A stretch of 64,000 nt of DNA from Kitasatospora sp. A2-31 (GCF_022288725.1 NZ_JAKNTA010000002.1:113958-177957); one strand, 5' to 3'; positions 37,501 through 45,398 are shown, counted from the first letter of the stretch. Made by a program: numbers and translations. Notes: generated by a model from the letters alone, not told the origin.

Positions 37501-38685
37501 CCCCGGGCCGGTGCGACCGGCGCCGGCGATCCGAACCTCTGGGTGCGCCAGCTCTACCGGGACCTCTGCGAAGCGGTGCTGCAGCTGACCGCCGTCCCCG
37601 ACGGCGCGCCGATCGGCTTCATGGACGAGTCCATGCACCAGGGGGAGCTGTGGGCGGACCGGATCGCGCGGGAGCTGGCCACCTGCCGGGTCTTCGTGCC
37701 GCTCTACTCGCCGCGGTACTTCGACAGCCTGCCGTGCGGTCAGGAGTGGTACTCCTTCACCCGGCGACAGGTGTACGCGGCCCACCGCGAGTCGGGGCAC
37801 ACCAGCGCCATCGTGCCGGTGCTGTGGCAGCCGACGCGGCAACTGCCCGCGGTGGCGCGCGAACTGCAGTTCGACCACGCCGGCTTCGGCCCGGCCTACA
37901 TGAGCGAGGGCCTGTTCGCGCTGATGAAGCTGAGCTACTACCGCTCGGCGTACGAGCTGGCGGTCCACCGGCTGGCCCGGCGGATCGTCGAGGTGGCCGA
38001 GGAGACCGTCGTCCCGGTCGGGCGCACGCTGGACCTGAACGCCCAGCCCAGTGCCTTCGAACCGGTCCGCCGCAGCGTGCGGGAGCTGCGCGTCCTCGTC
38101 CTCTCCTGCCGCCGCGACGAGCTGCCGGCCGGCCCGAGTCCCGCCGCCTACGGGCCGCAGCGCACCGACTGGAACCCGTACGGGGGCACCCTCGGCCGCT
38201 CGCTGGCCGAGCACACCGCGGGGCTCCTCCGCGGGATGGGCTTCGAACCCACCGTGCACGACCTCGTCTCCGAGGGCGAGCGGCTGCTGGGGGAGGAGCC
38301 GCCCACCTCCCTCGCGGTACTGCTGCTCGACCGCTGGGCCCTGCTGGACGCCGAGCGGATCGCGCTGCTGCGCCGGCTCGACCGGCGGAACCACAAGGTG
38401 GTGGCCGTGCTGGAGCCGGGCGGCCCGGACGAGCCGGGTGACACGGCCGCCGGGGCGGAGCTGGCCGAGCTCAGCCGGTCGGCGCTGGCGGCCGGCGGCT
38501 TCCTGCCGCCCGGCCGGCCGCGGGCCGGCCTGCCCGTCCTGGGCTCGCTGAGCGCCTTCGAGGACGCCCTGGCCGGGGTCGCGACGGCCGCTCGCCGCGC
38601 GGTGGAGAACCGCTGGCCGGACGCCCCCCGTCGCGGCTCCGACGGTGAGGAGGGCGGGAGCCCGGGCCGCCCGCGCCTGCGCTGA
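34546..38685 (+). CDS. SAV_2336-type vWA-like, P-loop and FxsC-like TIR fusion protein
   Basis: 1379 residues, apparently three modules. Residues 1-560: SAV_2336-type region with a disordered acidic/Pro linker and a vWA-like fold (DLALVIDTHRSM, Asp199; LILVVTDTVGGGWGG). Residues about 600-960: a P-loop-like module with GGPASGRTRACFEAL (647-661) and VVWFDEAEQVL (Asp695-Glu696); the Walker Lys is Arg. Residues about 974-1379: a TIR-like FxsC-type region (PYFFLSYAHTP from 976, FMDESMHQGELWADR near 1026-1040, CRVFVPLYSPRYF), followed by a flavodoxin-like half (LRVLVLSCRRDELP). The ATG overlaps the MoxR stop. It probably combines the vWA partner, sensor and a TIR effector. No membrane segment. Confidence 0.82.
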   Translation: MTDRLLRALAEADAASAAGLGPEELADILWLAGCLDDAARDRDRPAPPVQPGGSADEAAPGAGPDDGPADERAPDEPPSEQHYATADLAAPPSAPHQAPAPEAEPDPGPGGPEPDGRAENAPAARRGDLVRVPRAAALADPLAVMRALRPLGRRTLADAHGEPELDEEATVSAGVDQRLLLPVLRPTPGRWLDLALVIDTHRSMTLWHDLVAELRRVIAQTGVFRDVRTWYLGGTEAGGRPGLAARPGGALRRPQEIADPAGRRLILVVTDTVGGGWGGPALDAVLRGWGRHGPVAVLNVLPERLWSRGSVRPTPLWLRAAGPAAPNTAWEAAATRARGRTHRRLRADAPDRPLPVPVVDPNPASLAALAALVSGGGRRSRLSCLLVGEPGTAPVDRADRPPASDGSGRPPTAGAHGRPTTAAEPALERFRASASPLAQELAGHLSAVPLVLPVMTLVRRAMLPQADHGHLAEVLLGGLLAPWEAPPPGADPDVVEFDFLPGVRDALLGAQRRDTVARIRRTVRHQVAAYLRSRRASAADFPAVRVAEETQSRELAPDALPFAESPAAVPAPTPALPPAYRSAEESWDSMTVAEALERPDLLGVRPAEQRPGLPYLTPYLDRPVDAEIRRLVGRAAQGVSTVLLVAGGPASGRTRACFEALRTLPADWTVWRAQSLQGRELRPEEPERCTVVWFDEAEQVLNAPQGEESDPLRRISAWARSRSGGPLLLLGTLRTDRHDPPGPAGSPAGGMLRQHVRMLDMPEYFDRQQAADAVLGSDPRLAEAARVAADGRVVQAVTAAPGLRARFDRAPEEVRAVLHAALDALRLGHHRSLPASLLRAAAPGYLHAAPATDTWFERAMADATAEGAGGAGLFRADHGPGFEGAAGSRAPYTLHPLLEAWYLDGRAGSVPPDAFWDALLAHADRGDLSRLARGARGIGADARAEELAAAASTYYRHRYAQFVDSGGGVELATARPYFFLSYAHTPRAGATGAGDPNLWVRQLYRDLCEAVLQLTAVPDGAPIGFMDESMHQGELWADRIARELATCRVFVPLYSPRYFDSLPCGQEWYSFTRRQVYAAHRESGHTSAIVPVLWQPTRQLPAVARELQFDHAGFGPAYMSEGLFALMKLSYYRSAYELAVHRLARRIVEVAEETVVPVGRTLDLNAQPSAFEPVRRSVRELRVLVLSCRRDELPAGPSPAAYGPQRTDWNPYGGTLGRSLAEHTAGLLRGMGFEPTVHDLVSEGERLLGEEPPTSLAVLLLDRWALLDAERIALLRRLDRRNHKVVAVLEPGGPDEPGDTAAGAELAELSRSALAAGGFLPPGRPRAGLPVLGSLSAFEDALAGVATAARRAVENRWPDAPRRGSDGEEGGSPGRPRLR

Positions 38686-38735
38686 CCGCCGCCGGCCGGC
38701 CCGCCGCGCAGGGGCAGGCCGTGGGCCGGGGCGGC

Positions 38736-39761
38736 TCAGCCGGTCCCGGTGCCGACCGCGTCGACGGCGTCGCCGCCGATCTGCACCGAGTCGAGCACCT
38801 CCGTGAACACCTGCACCGCCTTCGCGGACGGCTGGTTCAGGCAGGCCGACAGCCGGACCACCGTCACGGCGTCGTCGACCTCGATGGTCCGGTGGCCCAC
38901 CAGCTCACGGGTGCCCCCGCGCAGGGCGCAGGTCTTGTCCAGCTGGGTGTCGGCCGGCGGCAGAGCGGTACGGAGGACCTTCTGCGCCTCCGTCCACTCG
39001 GTGACCAGGGTGACGGTGACCAGGCTGCCACCGTCGGCCAGGGCGGCGAGCGGCGCACAGGTCGCCCCCTGGCCGGCGCAGTACACCCCGGGCTCCAGCG
39101 GCTGATCGGCCAGGTACCCGACGCCGCCGAGCGGCTTGGCGGCCGGCCGGTACATGGCGGCCCAGCCGGGCGGCAGGCTGATGACCAGACTGTCGAGCTC
39201 GGGGAAGCGGATCGCCCGCTCGGGGAAGAAGCTCCCGCTCGTTCCGGAGGGCGGGGGCGTGCCGGCCGGGGCCGTGCCGGTCCCGCCCGCGCCCTCGTCC
39301 GGATCCGCGCCGCGGCCCGGGGTCCTGGCCGGGGTCGGGGACGGCGACAGGGAGGGGACCGGCGGGGCCGAGGTGGCCGCGCCGGGCCCGGCGGCCGTTC
39401 CGAGCCCGCCGACGGCTGCCGGTGTGCGGGCCGGCGTGGGCAGGGCGGTCTGCGAGTGGCCGGGCGCAAGGGCGGGTGCGGCGGCCAGGGCGGCGGCGGC
39501 CAGACCCGTGGTCAGGCCCGCGGCGAGGGCTGCGGCCCGCCGCCGGCTGCGGCTCCGGGCGGCCCGCTCGCGGATCCGCTCCATCCGGTCGGCGGGCGCG
39601 GGCAGGTCCGGGGCGGCCCGCTGCAGCAGGATGCGCAGCTCGCTCTCCACCTCGGCGTCGCTGCGCCCGTCATCGGGACCGGTCGTGCCGCCGCCCGCCG
39701 TGTCCCACCGGCTCCGCTCGTCCCACCCGGTCCGGCTCCAGCCGGTGTCACGCCGCGTCAC
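38736..39761 (-). CDS. Membrane-anchored extracytoplasmic protein coupled to SigE-type sigma factor
   Basis: 341 residues. A cytoplasmic N-terminus of about 75 residues (VESELRILLQRAAPDLPAPADRMERIRERAARSR) resembles the intracellular part of membrane anti-sigma-like proteins. One transmembrane segment (about 76-98) leads to a Pro/Thr/Ser linker and an external domain (about 180-335) with RFPELDSLVISLPPGWAAM and several Cys. GTG 39761 overlaps the sigma factor 3' end by 14 bp, so the genes are coupled. I see no H-x3-C-x2-C zinc motif, so anti-sigma function is inference from position. Confidence 0.75.
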   Translation of the reverse strand: MTRRDTGWSRTGWDERSRWDTAGGGTTGPDDGRSDAEVESELRILLQRAAPDLPAPADRMERIRERAARSRSRRRAAALAAGLTTGLAAAALAAAPALAPGHSQTALPTPARTPAAVGGLGTAAGPGAATSAPPVPSLSPSPTPARTPGRGADPDEGAGGTGTAPAGTPPPSGTSGSFFPERAIRFPELDSLVISLPPGWAAMYRPAAKPLGGVGYLADQPLEPGVYCAGQGATCAPLAALADGGSLVTVTLVTEWTEAQKVLRTALPPADTQLDKTCALRGGTRELVGHRTIEVDDAVTVVRLSACLNQPSAKAVQVFTEVLDSVQIGGDAVDAVGTGTG

Positions 39762-40269
39762 GGCGTCCCCCGTCCAGCAGCAGCTCCCGGGCCGGCAGCT
39801 TGCCGCGCAGCGCGTTCAGCGCACGGTGCGTGTTGCTCTTGACCGTGCCCGTGGAGCAGCCGAGCGCCTCGGCCGTCTCCTCGACGCTGAGGTCCTCGAA
39901 GAAGCGCAGCACCACCACGGCCCGCTGACGGGGCGGCAGCGCCCGGACGGCGGCGGCCAGCACCTGCCCGACCACCACGTCCTCGAACGGGTCCGCGTGC
40001 GTCGGCGGCTCCGGCAGCTCGCCGTGCGGCAGCTCCCCGTGCCAGCGGCGGCGCCACCAGGAGACGTGCGAGTTCACCAGCACCCGCCGGACGTACGCCT
40101 CCGGCCGGTCGATGGCGATCTTGTCCCACTTCGGCCAGACCTTGGCCAGTGCCGTCTGGAGCAGGTCCTCGGCCAGGTGCGCGTCTCCGGTCAGCAGCCA
40201 GGCCATGCGCAGCAGGCGCGGGCTGCGGGCGGCGACGAACTCCTCGAAGTCCGTGTTCGCTTCCCTCAT
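39748..40269 (-). CDS. SigE-family ECF RNA polymerase sigma factor
   Basis: 173 residues, the usual size of the streptomycete SigE-family (SigE-like, about 170 residues). Region 2 is FEEFVAARSPRLLRMAWLLTGDAHLAEDLLQTALAKVW, here quoted only in part as LTGDAHLAEDLLQTAL; region 4 is LPPRQRAVVVLRFFEDLSVEE with the helix-turn-helix GCSTGTVKSNTHRAL. It directs RNA polymerase to a small regulon, probably including itself. The downstream overlapping membrane protein is the likely regulator. An upstream 18-bp repeat array (from 40332) lies in its leader region. Confidence 0.92.
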   Translation of the reverse strand: MREANTDFEEFVAARSPRLLRMAWLLTGDAHLAEDLLQTALAKVWPKWDKIAIDRPEAYVRRVLVNSHVSWWRRRWHGELPHGELPEPPTHADPFEDVVVGQVLAAAVRALPPRQRAVVVLRFFEDLSVEETAEALGCSTGTVKSNTHRALNALRGKLPARELLLDGGRRDAA

Positions 40270-40331
40270 CGTCCCGTCCCCGCCATGCTGCTCCAGTCGT
40301 TCCGGTGGTCCGTTCCGGCTCGGCCGGCCGG

Positions 40332-40380
40332 GTCGTCGGTGTCGTGTGCGTCGTCGGTGTCGCGTGCGTCGTCGGTGTTG
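40332..40380. repeat. 18-bp tandem repeat upstream of sigma factor
   Basis: About 2.7 copies of GTCGTCGGTGTCGYGTGC (40332-40349, 40350-40367, partial 40368-40380), 63 bp upstream of the sigma factor start. They could serve as repeated regulator sites or be simple repeats. Confidence 0.75.
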
Positions 40381-40693
40381 GTCCCACAGCAGCTCAACGC
40401 GGTGGGAGCCCGTTCGGGTTGCGCGCCGGCGGGGGATTTCCGGAACGGATTCGGTGGGTGCCCGGTGGTGCCCGGTGGCGGCCGGCCCGGGGGCGCCGGA
40501 GGATGCCGTCCGGGAACGCTGGACGGCCCGCGCGCCGGCCGGGACCAGGCCGGGCGGCGGGCGGGCCGTGGCACCACGATGCGTCCGCCGGCCTGCACCG
40601 TCCAGGGGCGCGCGGCGGGCGCCCGAGCGCACCGGCCCGGCGCGCCCGGGTGTACGGGAAGCGGCCGTCGGGCCGCCGGCTGCCGGGTCGTCA

Positions 40694-40710
40694 GCCGCCG
40701 GGCCGGCGGC
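40694..40710 (-). terminator. Hairpin after M1 peptidase gene
   Basis: 7-bp perfect GC stem with 3-nt loop, 9 bp past the peptidase stop codon on the minus strand. Short, so moderate support. Confidence 0.4.
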
Positions 40711-40718
40711 CGCGAGTC

Positions 40719-42305
40719 CTACAGCGTCCCGGTGCCGCGCGGGGCGGGGGCCGAGCGCCGGGCCGTGGGATCGACCGGGGCCACCGTCCAGTCCGGGTGG
40801 CCGGGCATCGGAGGGGTGCGCTCACCGTGCAGCCAGTCGGTGAGGAAGGCGGTGACGTCACCGCCGGAGACCTCCGCGGCCGTCCGGACGTAGTCCGCGG
40901 TCGTCGCCGAGCCGCCCCGGTACCGCTGCAGGAAGGTCCGCTCGATCCGGTCGAAGGCCTCCGCCCCGACCCGCTCGCGCAGCGCGAACAGCACCAGGGC
41001 ACCGCCGGTGTACCGCTGGCTGTCGAAGAGGGTGGCGGCGGTCGGTGCGGCGACCGGCCCGGAGTCGTGCCGCCACTGGTCGCCCGCGGCGTACACGTCG
41101 CGCATCCGGTCGGCGAGCGTGGTGAAGCCGGCGGAGTCGGCCCAGCCGCGCTCGTAGCGGTACATCAGGCCGTAGAAGTCGGCGTGGCCCTCGTTCAGCC
41201 AGAGGTCCGCCCAGCTGTGCGGCGAGACGCTGTTGCCGAACCACGAGTGCACCAGCTCGTGCATCATGTGCGAGCCGATCTGCCGCTCGGCCTGGCGCAG
41301 GAAGTTCGGCTTGTAGAGCGTCAGGGTCTGCGTCTCCAGCCCGGTGAAGTCGAAGGCGGCCGGGTCGTCGGTGTCAGCGGGCAGCAGCCCGTAGGTCTCG
41401 AACGGGAACGGCCCCAGGTGCCGCTCGGCCCACTCCAGCTGCGCGGGGGTCAGGGCGAGGGCGGGCTCCAGGTCGGCGGCGCGCGCCGTCGGGACGACGT
41501 CCCGCAGCGGCAGCCCGTCCGGGCCGGTGCGCTCGCGCACCGTGTAGGTGCCGACCGAGACCTGCACCACCTCGGTGGCCACCGGCTCGCGCGAGACGTA
41601 CCAGCGGGTGGTCGTCGGCCCGTCGTCGCTCGCCGTGCCGGTGCCGCCCCCGGTGCCCCCGCCGGTGCCGCCGCCCGACGGGCCGCCGTCGTGCCGGGTG
41701 GCCGAGAGACGGCCGGTCGCGACGCCCAGCAGGCCGTCCGGGGCGGTGACGGCGACGGTGAGGCGGGCCTTGTCGCTCGGGTGGTCGTTGCAGGGGAAGA
41801 CGGTGTGCGCGCCGTCGGGCTGGCCGGCCACCGCGAAGCCGTCCGCCGTCGGCACCCAGCCGGTGTGCGGGAGGTGCGCCCGCGGGTCGGCCGTGTACTC
41901 GACCGTCACCCGGAGGACGGCGCCGCGCCGCACGGGCTGGTCCGGGACGACCGTCAGCTTCTCGTCGTGCGCGCGGAAGCCGGCCGTTCGCCCGTCGACC
42001 CGGACCGCGTGCACGTCCAGCCCCAGCGCGTCCAGCTCCAGGCTCGGCAGGGCGGTCAGCGCGCGGGCGGTCAGCACGGCGGTGGCGTCCACCGTGCGGC
42101 TCGCCGGCCGGTAGCGGAAGGCGAGGTCGTAGGCGAGCGCGTCGTACCCCGTGCTGCCGAGCGAGGGGAAGACCGGATCGCCGACGCCCGCGGACGCCCC
42201 GTTCTCGGCGGCGGCCGCGTCCGGCAGCATGGTGGTGCCGAGCAGCACCGCGGCGAGCGCGAGGGCGACGGGGCGGCTGGAACGGAGCCTGAACAGGGTG
42301 ATCAC
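40719..42305 (-). CDS. Secreted M1-family zinc metallopeptidase (aminopeptidase N-like)
   Basis: 528 residues with an export signal (RLRSSRPVALALAAVLLGTTMLPDAAA, quoted partly as RPVALALAAVLLG). The N-terminal beta domain precedes the thermolysin-like domain with HELVHSW and the downstream Glu in LWLNEGHADF at 18-residue spacing, the HExxH-x18-E zinc site. A Gly/Thr-rich insert (about 230-255) is in the beta domain. It lacks the full C-terminal helical superhelix of E. coli PepN, as is common in secreted actinomycete members. GTG 42305 gives a normal signal peptide; ATG 42365 is possible. Confidence 0.9.
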   Translation of the reverse strand: MITLFRLRSSRPVALALAAVLLGTTMLPDAAAAENGASAGVGDPVFPSLGSTGYDALAYDLAFRYRPASRTVDATAVLTARALTALPSLELDALGLDVHAVRVDGRTAGFRAHDEKLTVVPDQPVRRGAVLRVTVEYTADPRAHLPHTGWVPTADGFAVAGQPDGAHTVFPCNDHPSDKARLTVAVTAPDGLLGVATGRLSATRHDGGPSGGGTGGGTGGGTGTASDDGPTTTRWYVSREPVATEVVQVSVGTYTVRERTGPDGLPLRDVVPTARAADLEPALALTPAQLEWAERHLGPFPFETYGLLPADTDDPAAFDFTGLETQTLTLYKPNFLRQAERQIGSHMMHELVHSWFGNSVSPHSWADLWLNEGHADFYGLMYRYERGWADSAGFTTLADRMRDVYAAGDQWRHDSGPVAAPTAATLFDSQRYTGGALVLFALRERVGAEAFDRIERTFLQRYRGGSATTADYVRTAAEVSGGDVTAFLTDWLHGERTPPMPGHPDWTVAPVDPTARRSAPAPRGTGTL

Positions 42306-42685
42306 CGCTTTCGGACGTCGAGCTGGGCGCCGGGCCGCCTGCGACCGACGCCGCTCCGCGACCATTCGAGCACGGATCGTAGCGGAACGCGCCGACAGTG
42401 CGGCCGGCCAGCGCGACACGCAGGCGTCCCCCGGACGGCCGACTGTGGTGGCCGACCGGCTGCGGACTGTCATAGCGTTCGAAGTGCTCCGCCCCCTGAC
42501 GGACGGGGCCACGGCCGTCGGAGAACCTGGCCAGGTCCGGCGGCCGTCCTTGCTGTCCGCGCCCTGCCCGCTCCCGGACTCCGGGCAGGGCCGGCCTCCT
42601 CCGCCGCGCCGGCCCCGTAGGCTGGTCCGCCGAAGCACCCGGCGCGTGGTCCGCGCCGGCCGCCCGGACGGCAGGAGCAGCAGAC
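42306..42685. other. Divergent intergenic region between M1 peptidase and PfkB kinase
   Basis: 380 bp. A 10-bp inverted repeat GCCCTGCCCG / CGGGCAGGGC (42561-42570 and 42582-42591) lies about 95 bp upstream of the kinase start and a TAGGCT -10-like hexamer occurs at 42618-42623. The rest shows nothing I can assign. Confidence 0.4.
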
Positions 42686-43603
42686 GTGACCGGCACCGAC
42701 CCGTACTTCCTGGTGGTCGGCGAGTGCGTCGCCGACATCGTCCGCACCGAGGGTGCCGCCGACCGCGTCCACCCCGGCGGCAGTCCCGCCAACGTCGCCT
42801 ACGGGCTGGCCCGGCTCGGCCTGCCGACCGTGCTGCTCACCCAGCTCGGCGCCGACGCGAACGGGCGGCTGATCGGGGCGCACCTGGAGGCGGCCGGCGT
42901 CACCGTGCTGGCCGAGCCCGCCGAGGGCGGGCGGACGCCCTCAGCCGTGGTCCGGCTCGACGCGCAGGGGCGTGCGGAGTACGCCTTCGACATCGGCTGG
43001 AGCCTGCCCGACCGCCCGGATCTCGAACTCCCCGGCCCGCCCGGCCACCTCCACCTCGGCTCGATCGCCGCGGTCACCGAGCCCGGCTCCTCGGCCGTGC
43101 TGGCGCTGGCCGAGCGCCTGCGCGGCCGGGCCGGGGTCAGCTACGACCCCAATGTCCGGCCGGCGCTGATGGGTGATCACGCGGCGGCCGTCCGTCGGGT
43201 TGAGCGCTGCGTGGCGCTCAGCGACCTGGTCAAGGCCAGCGACGAGGACCTCGTCTGGCTCTACCCCGGACAGGACGCCGAGGAGGTCGCCCGGCACTGG
43301 CTGGGCCTCGGGCCGACCACGGTGGCGGTCACCCGCGGGGCGGCGGGCGCCTTCGCCGTCACGGCGGACGGCCGCCGGGCCGAGGCGCCGGCGCGACCGG
43401 TCGCGGTCGCCGACACCGTGGGGGCCGGCGACTCGTTCATGGCCGCCCTGCTCGGTGCCCGGTGGGCCGGCGCGGGCCTGGAGCAGGCGCTCGCCCGGGC
43501 CGTCACCGCCGCGGCCGTCACCGTGTCCCGGCCCGGCGCCAACCCGCCCGACGCCGCCGAGCTCCGGGCCGCCCTGTCCGCCGGGGCCGCCGGCCGCGCG
43601 TAG
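42686..43603 (+). CDS. PfkB-family carbohydrate kinase
   Basis: 305-residue sugar kinase of the ribokinase/PfkB family. The N-terminal GECVADIVRTEG and PGGSPANVAYGLARLG substrate-binding motif are present, and DTVGAGDSFMAAL holds the catalytic Asp and anion hole. It phosphorylates a sugar, probably fructose- or gluconate-like, from ATP; substrate is not set by sequence. GTG 42686 start with GGAG upstream. It stands alone and is followed by a hairpin. Confidence 0.92.
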   Translation: MTGTDPYFLVVGECVADIVRTEGAADRVHPGGSPANVAYGLARLGLPTVLLTQLGADANGRLIGAHLEAAGVTVLAEPAEGGRTPSAVVRLDAQGRAEYAFDIGWSLPDRPDLELPGPPGHLHLGSIAAVTEPGSSAVLALAERLRGRAGVSYDPNVRPALMGDHAAAVRRVERCVALSDLVKASDEDLVWLYPGQDAEEVARHWLGLGPTTVAVTRGAAGAFAVTADGRRAEAPARPVAVADTVGAGDSFMAALLGARWAGAGLEQALARAVTAAAVTVSRPGANPPDAAELRAALSAGAAGRA

Positions 43604-43621
43604 CGCCGACTGCCGTGCCCG

Positions 43622-43647
43622 GGCCGCGGGCTCAACCGCCCGCGGCC
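43622..43647. terminator. Hairpin between PfkB and GNAT genes, overlapping GNAT stop
   Basis: Exact 10-bp stem GGCCGCGGGC / GCCCGCGGCC with loop TCAACC; the TCA of the loop is the complement of the GNAT stop codon. Likely a shared bidirectional terminator. Confidence 0.65.
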
Positions 43648-44174
43648 GCCCCGGCGGTGAGGTCCCTGCCGTACCAGATCTGGGCGTACGGGCCGCTGCT
43701 GTAGGCGGGTATCTCGCGGTAGCCGTGCCGGGTGTAGAGCGCGCGGGCCTCGACCAGGTCGAGCCGGGTGTCGAGCACGATCCGATCGGCGCCGAGCTCG
43801 CGGGCGGCCTCGTCGACGGCGGCGAGCAGCCGGGCGCCGCCGCCGGTGCCGCGCACCGCGTGCCGGACGAAGACCCGGGTGAGCTCGACGGAGCGGTCGT
43901 CCAGAACGCGCAGGCCGGCACAGGCCTGCGGTTCGCCGTCGTACCGGCCGAGCAGGAAGACGCCGGTGGACCCGGCGAGGTCGTCGCTGGGGGAGTCGGC
44001 CAGTCCGGTCTCGATCTCCTCCGGGGTGCCCTCGCGGCCGAGGTGGAGGCGGTAGTACCGGTTGGCGACGTCGATGTAGTACTCACGCAGCAGCGCCGCC
44101 GCCTCGGGGGAGCCGACATCGGCCCGGGAGACGGTCCAGAGGCCGGTGGCGGTGTGCGGCGTGCTGATGGTCAT
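43632..44174 (-). CDS. GNAT family N-acetyltransferase
   Basis: 180 residues with a clear GNAT core: VELTRVFVRHAVRGTGGGARLLAAV containing the R-G-T-G-G-G acetyl-CoA loop, quoted here as VRGTGGGARLL, then ADRIVLDTRLDLVEARALYTRHGY, a typical motif B ending. The N-terminal 55 residues (EAAALLREYYIDVANRYY) fit a subgroup of actinomycete GNATs. Substrate unknown. The stop codon lies in the loop of a terminator hairpin. Confidence 0.88.
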   Translation of the reverse strand: MTISTPHTATGLWTVSRADVGSPEAAALLREYYIDVANRYYRLHLGREGTPEEIETGLADSPSDDLAGSTGVFLLGRYDGEPQACAGLRVLDDRSVELTRVFVRHAVRGTGGGARLLAAVDEAARELGADRIVLDTRLDLVEARALYTRHGYREIPAYSSGPYAQIWYGRDLTAGAAAGG

Positions 44175-44332
44175 GCGCGTATTGTCGGCGGTCGCCCCGC
44201 CCCGTGGCGAACGAATATTCGGCTCGGCACCCGCGGGGTGCGGGAGCCGCGACCGGGCCCGGTCGAGCGGGTGGTTGCGCCGGGCGGGTGACGGGGGGTT
44301 GAGCGGCGGGTGTGTCGGGGGAGCACTGCTCC

Positions 44333-45382
44333 ATGGACAGACCATCAGCTAATCGTACTTATTGGGGGTTAAGGGGGCGTCGGCAGCCGGGCCGCACGGC
44401 CCGAAGTGCCGGGGCCGGAGTGGCCGCGGTGATCCTCCTGTCGACCGCGATGGCCGGGTGTACCGCACCCGTCGGCCCGGGCGGCCCGTCCGCGGGGGCC
44501 GGCGCCGCCGCCGGCCTGGCCGGGGCCGCAGCGGAGGCAGGGGCGGGTGCCGGTCAGGTGGCCGACCGGGGCGCCCCCAGGCCGCCGGCCGTGGTGCCGC
44601 TCACCCTGCCGGGGCTGGCCCGGGTCGAGGAGGAGAGCAGCAGTGAGGCGGTCGCCCGTCAGCAGGCGGCCGGCCGGGCCGCACTGGCGACGGCCCGCCG
44701 GTGGGGGCTGGAGCGGCTGCCCGCGCAGGCGCCGCCGCGGCCGGCGGTCCGGCCGGAGCTGAAGGCAGGGCAGGGCGTGAAGCTCGCGCCCGGGCGCCCC
44801 CCGGTGGTGTACCGCGTCCCGACCGACGAGAAGATCGTCTTCCTGACCGTCGACGACGGGGCGGAGAAGGACCCGGAGTTCTCCCGGATGGCCGCCGAAC
44901 TGGGCGTCCCGCTCAGCGTGTTCCTCGCCGACTACCTGGCCCGCGAGGACTACGGCTACTTCCGCCGGCTCGCCGCCCAGGGCGACGTGGTGAACAACCA
45001 CACCGTCAACCACCGCGACCTCCGGCTGCTCGGCTACGACCAGCAGCGCGACGAGATCTGTCGGCAGCAGGACCAGCTGGAGCAGCAGATCGGCGTCCGG
45101 CCGAGGTTGTTCCGGCCCCCGTACGGCGAGTACAACGACGACACCCTGCGGGCCGCCGCCTCCTGCGGCATCGAGGCGGTGCCGCTCTGGAACGAGGAGG
45201 CCTTCCCCGACCGGATGGAGTACCGCTACGACGACCAGCGGCTGCACCCGGGGGACATCATCCTCACCCACTTCCGCGGCCCCTCCCTGTGGAACGGCAC
45301 CATGACCGACCTGCTCCGCAAGGTGGTGAAGGAGGTCGGCGCGCAGGGCTTCACGCTCGCGCGGCTCGACGACTACCTGTAG
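44333..45382 (+). CDS. Polysaccharide deacetylase (NodB domain) lipoprotein
   Basis: 349 residues. The signal peptide ends in lipobox STAMAGC (lipid-anchored Cys43). An Ala/Gly linker precedes the NodB domain: FLTVDDGAE (catalytic Asp), NNHTVNHRDL (H-x3-H metal site), RPPYGEYND and DIILTHFRG. It removes acetyl groups from surface polysaccharide, possibly peptidoglycan or exopolymer. The first 14 codons are rich in rare AT-ended codons and include TTA (44369-44371), so translation may depend on bldA tRNA. GTG 44420 is the only later start before the lipobox but would leave an unlikely 13-residue signal. Confidence 0.87.
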   Translation: MDRPSANRTYWGLRGRRQPGRTARSAGAGVAAVILLSTAMAGCTAPVGPGGPSAGAGAAAGLAGAAAEAGAGAGQVADRGAPRPPAVVPLTLPGLARVEEESSSEAVARQQAAGRAALATARRWGLERLPAQAPPRPAVRPELKAGQGVKLAPGRPPVVYRVPTDEKIVFLTVDDGAEKDPEFSRMAAELGVPLSVFLADYLAREDYGYFRRLAAQGDVVNNHTVNHRDLRLLGYDQQRDEICRQQDQLEQQIGVRPRLFRPPYGEYNDDTLRAAASCGIEAVPLWNEEAFPDRMEYRYDDQRLHPGDIILTHFRGPSLWNGTMTDLLRKVVKEVGAQGFTLARLDDYL

Positions 45383-45398
45383 GGCCCCCGGACCCCGC

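Larger units (their letters stand above)
40270..40718. other. Spacer between M1 peptidase and sigma factor genes
   Basis: 449 bp. It contains the 18-bp tandem repeats at 40332-40380, nearest the sigma gene, and a terminator-like hairpin GCCGCCG-GGC-CGGCGGC (40694-40710) just after the peptidase stop. The rest is GC-rich without a supportable gene. Confidence 0.5.

Noticed and set aside
33886..38394. Very long open frame on the minus strand opposite the vWA/TIR gene
   Set aside because: It is the antisense shadow of a gene with strong motifs on the plus strand; such frames stay open because stops are rare at this GC content.
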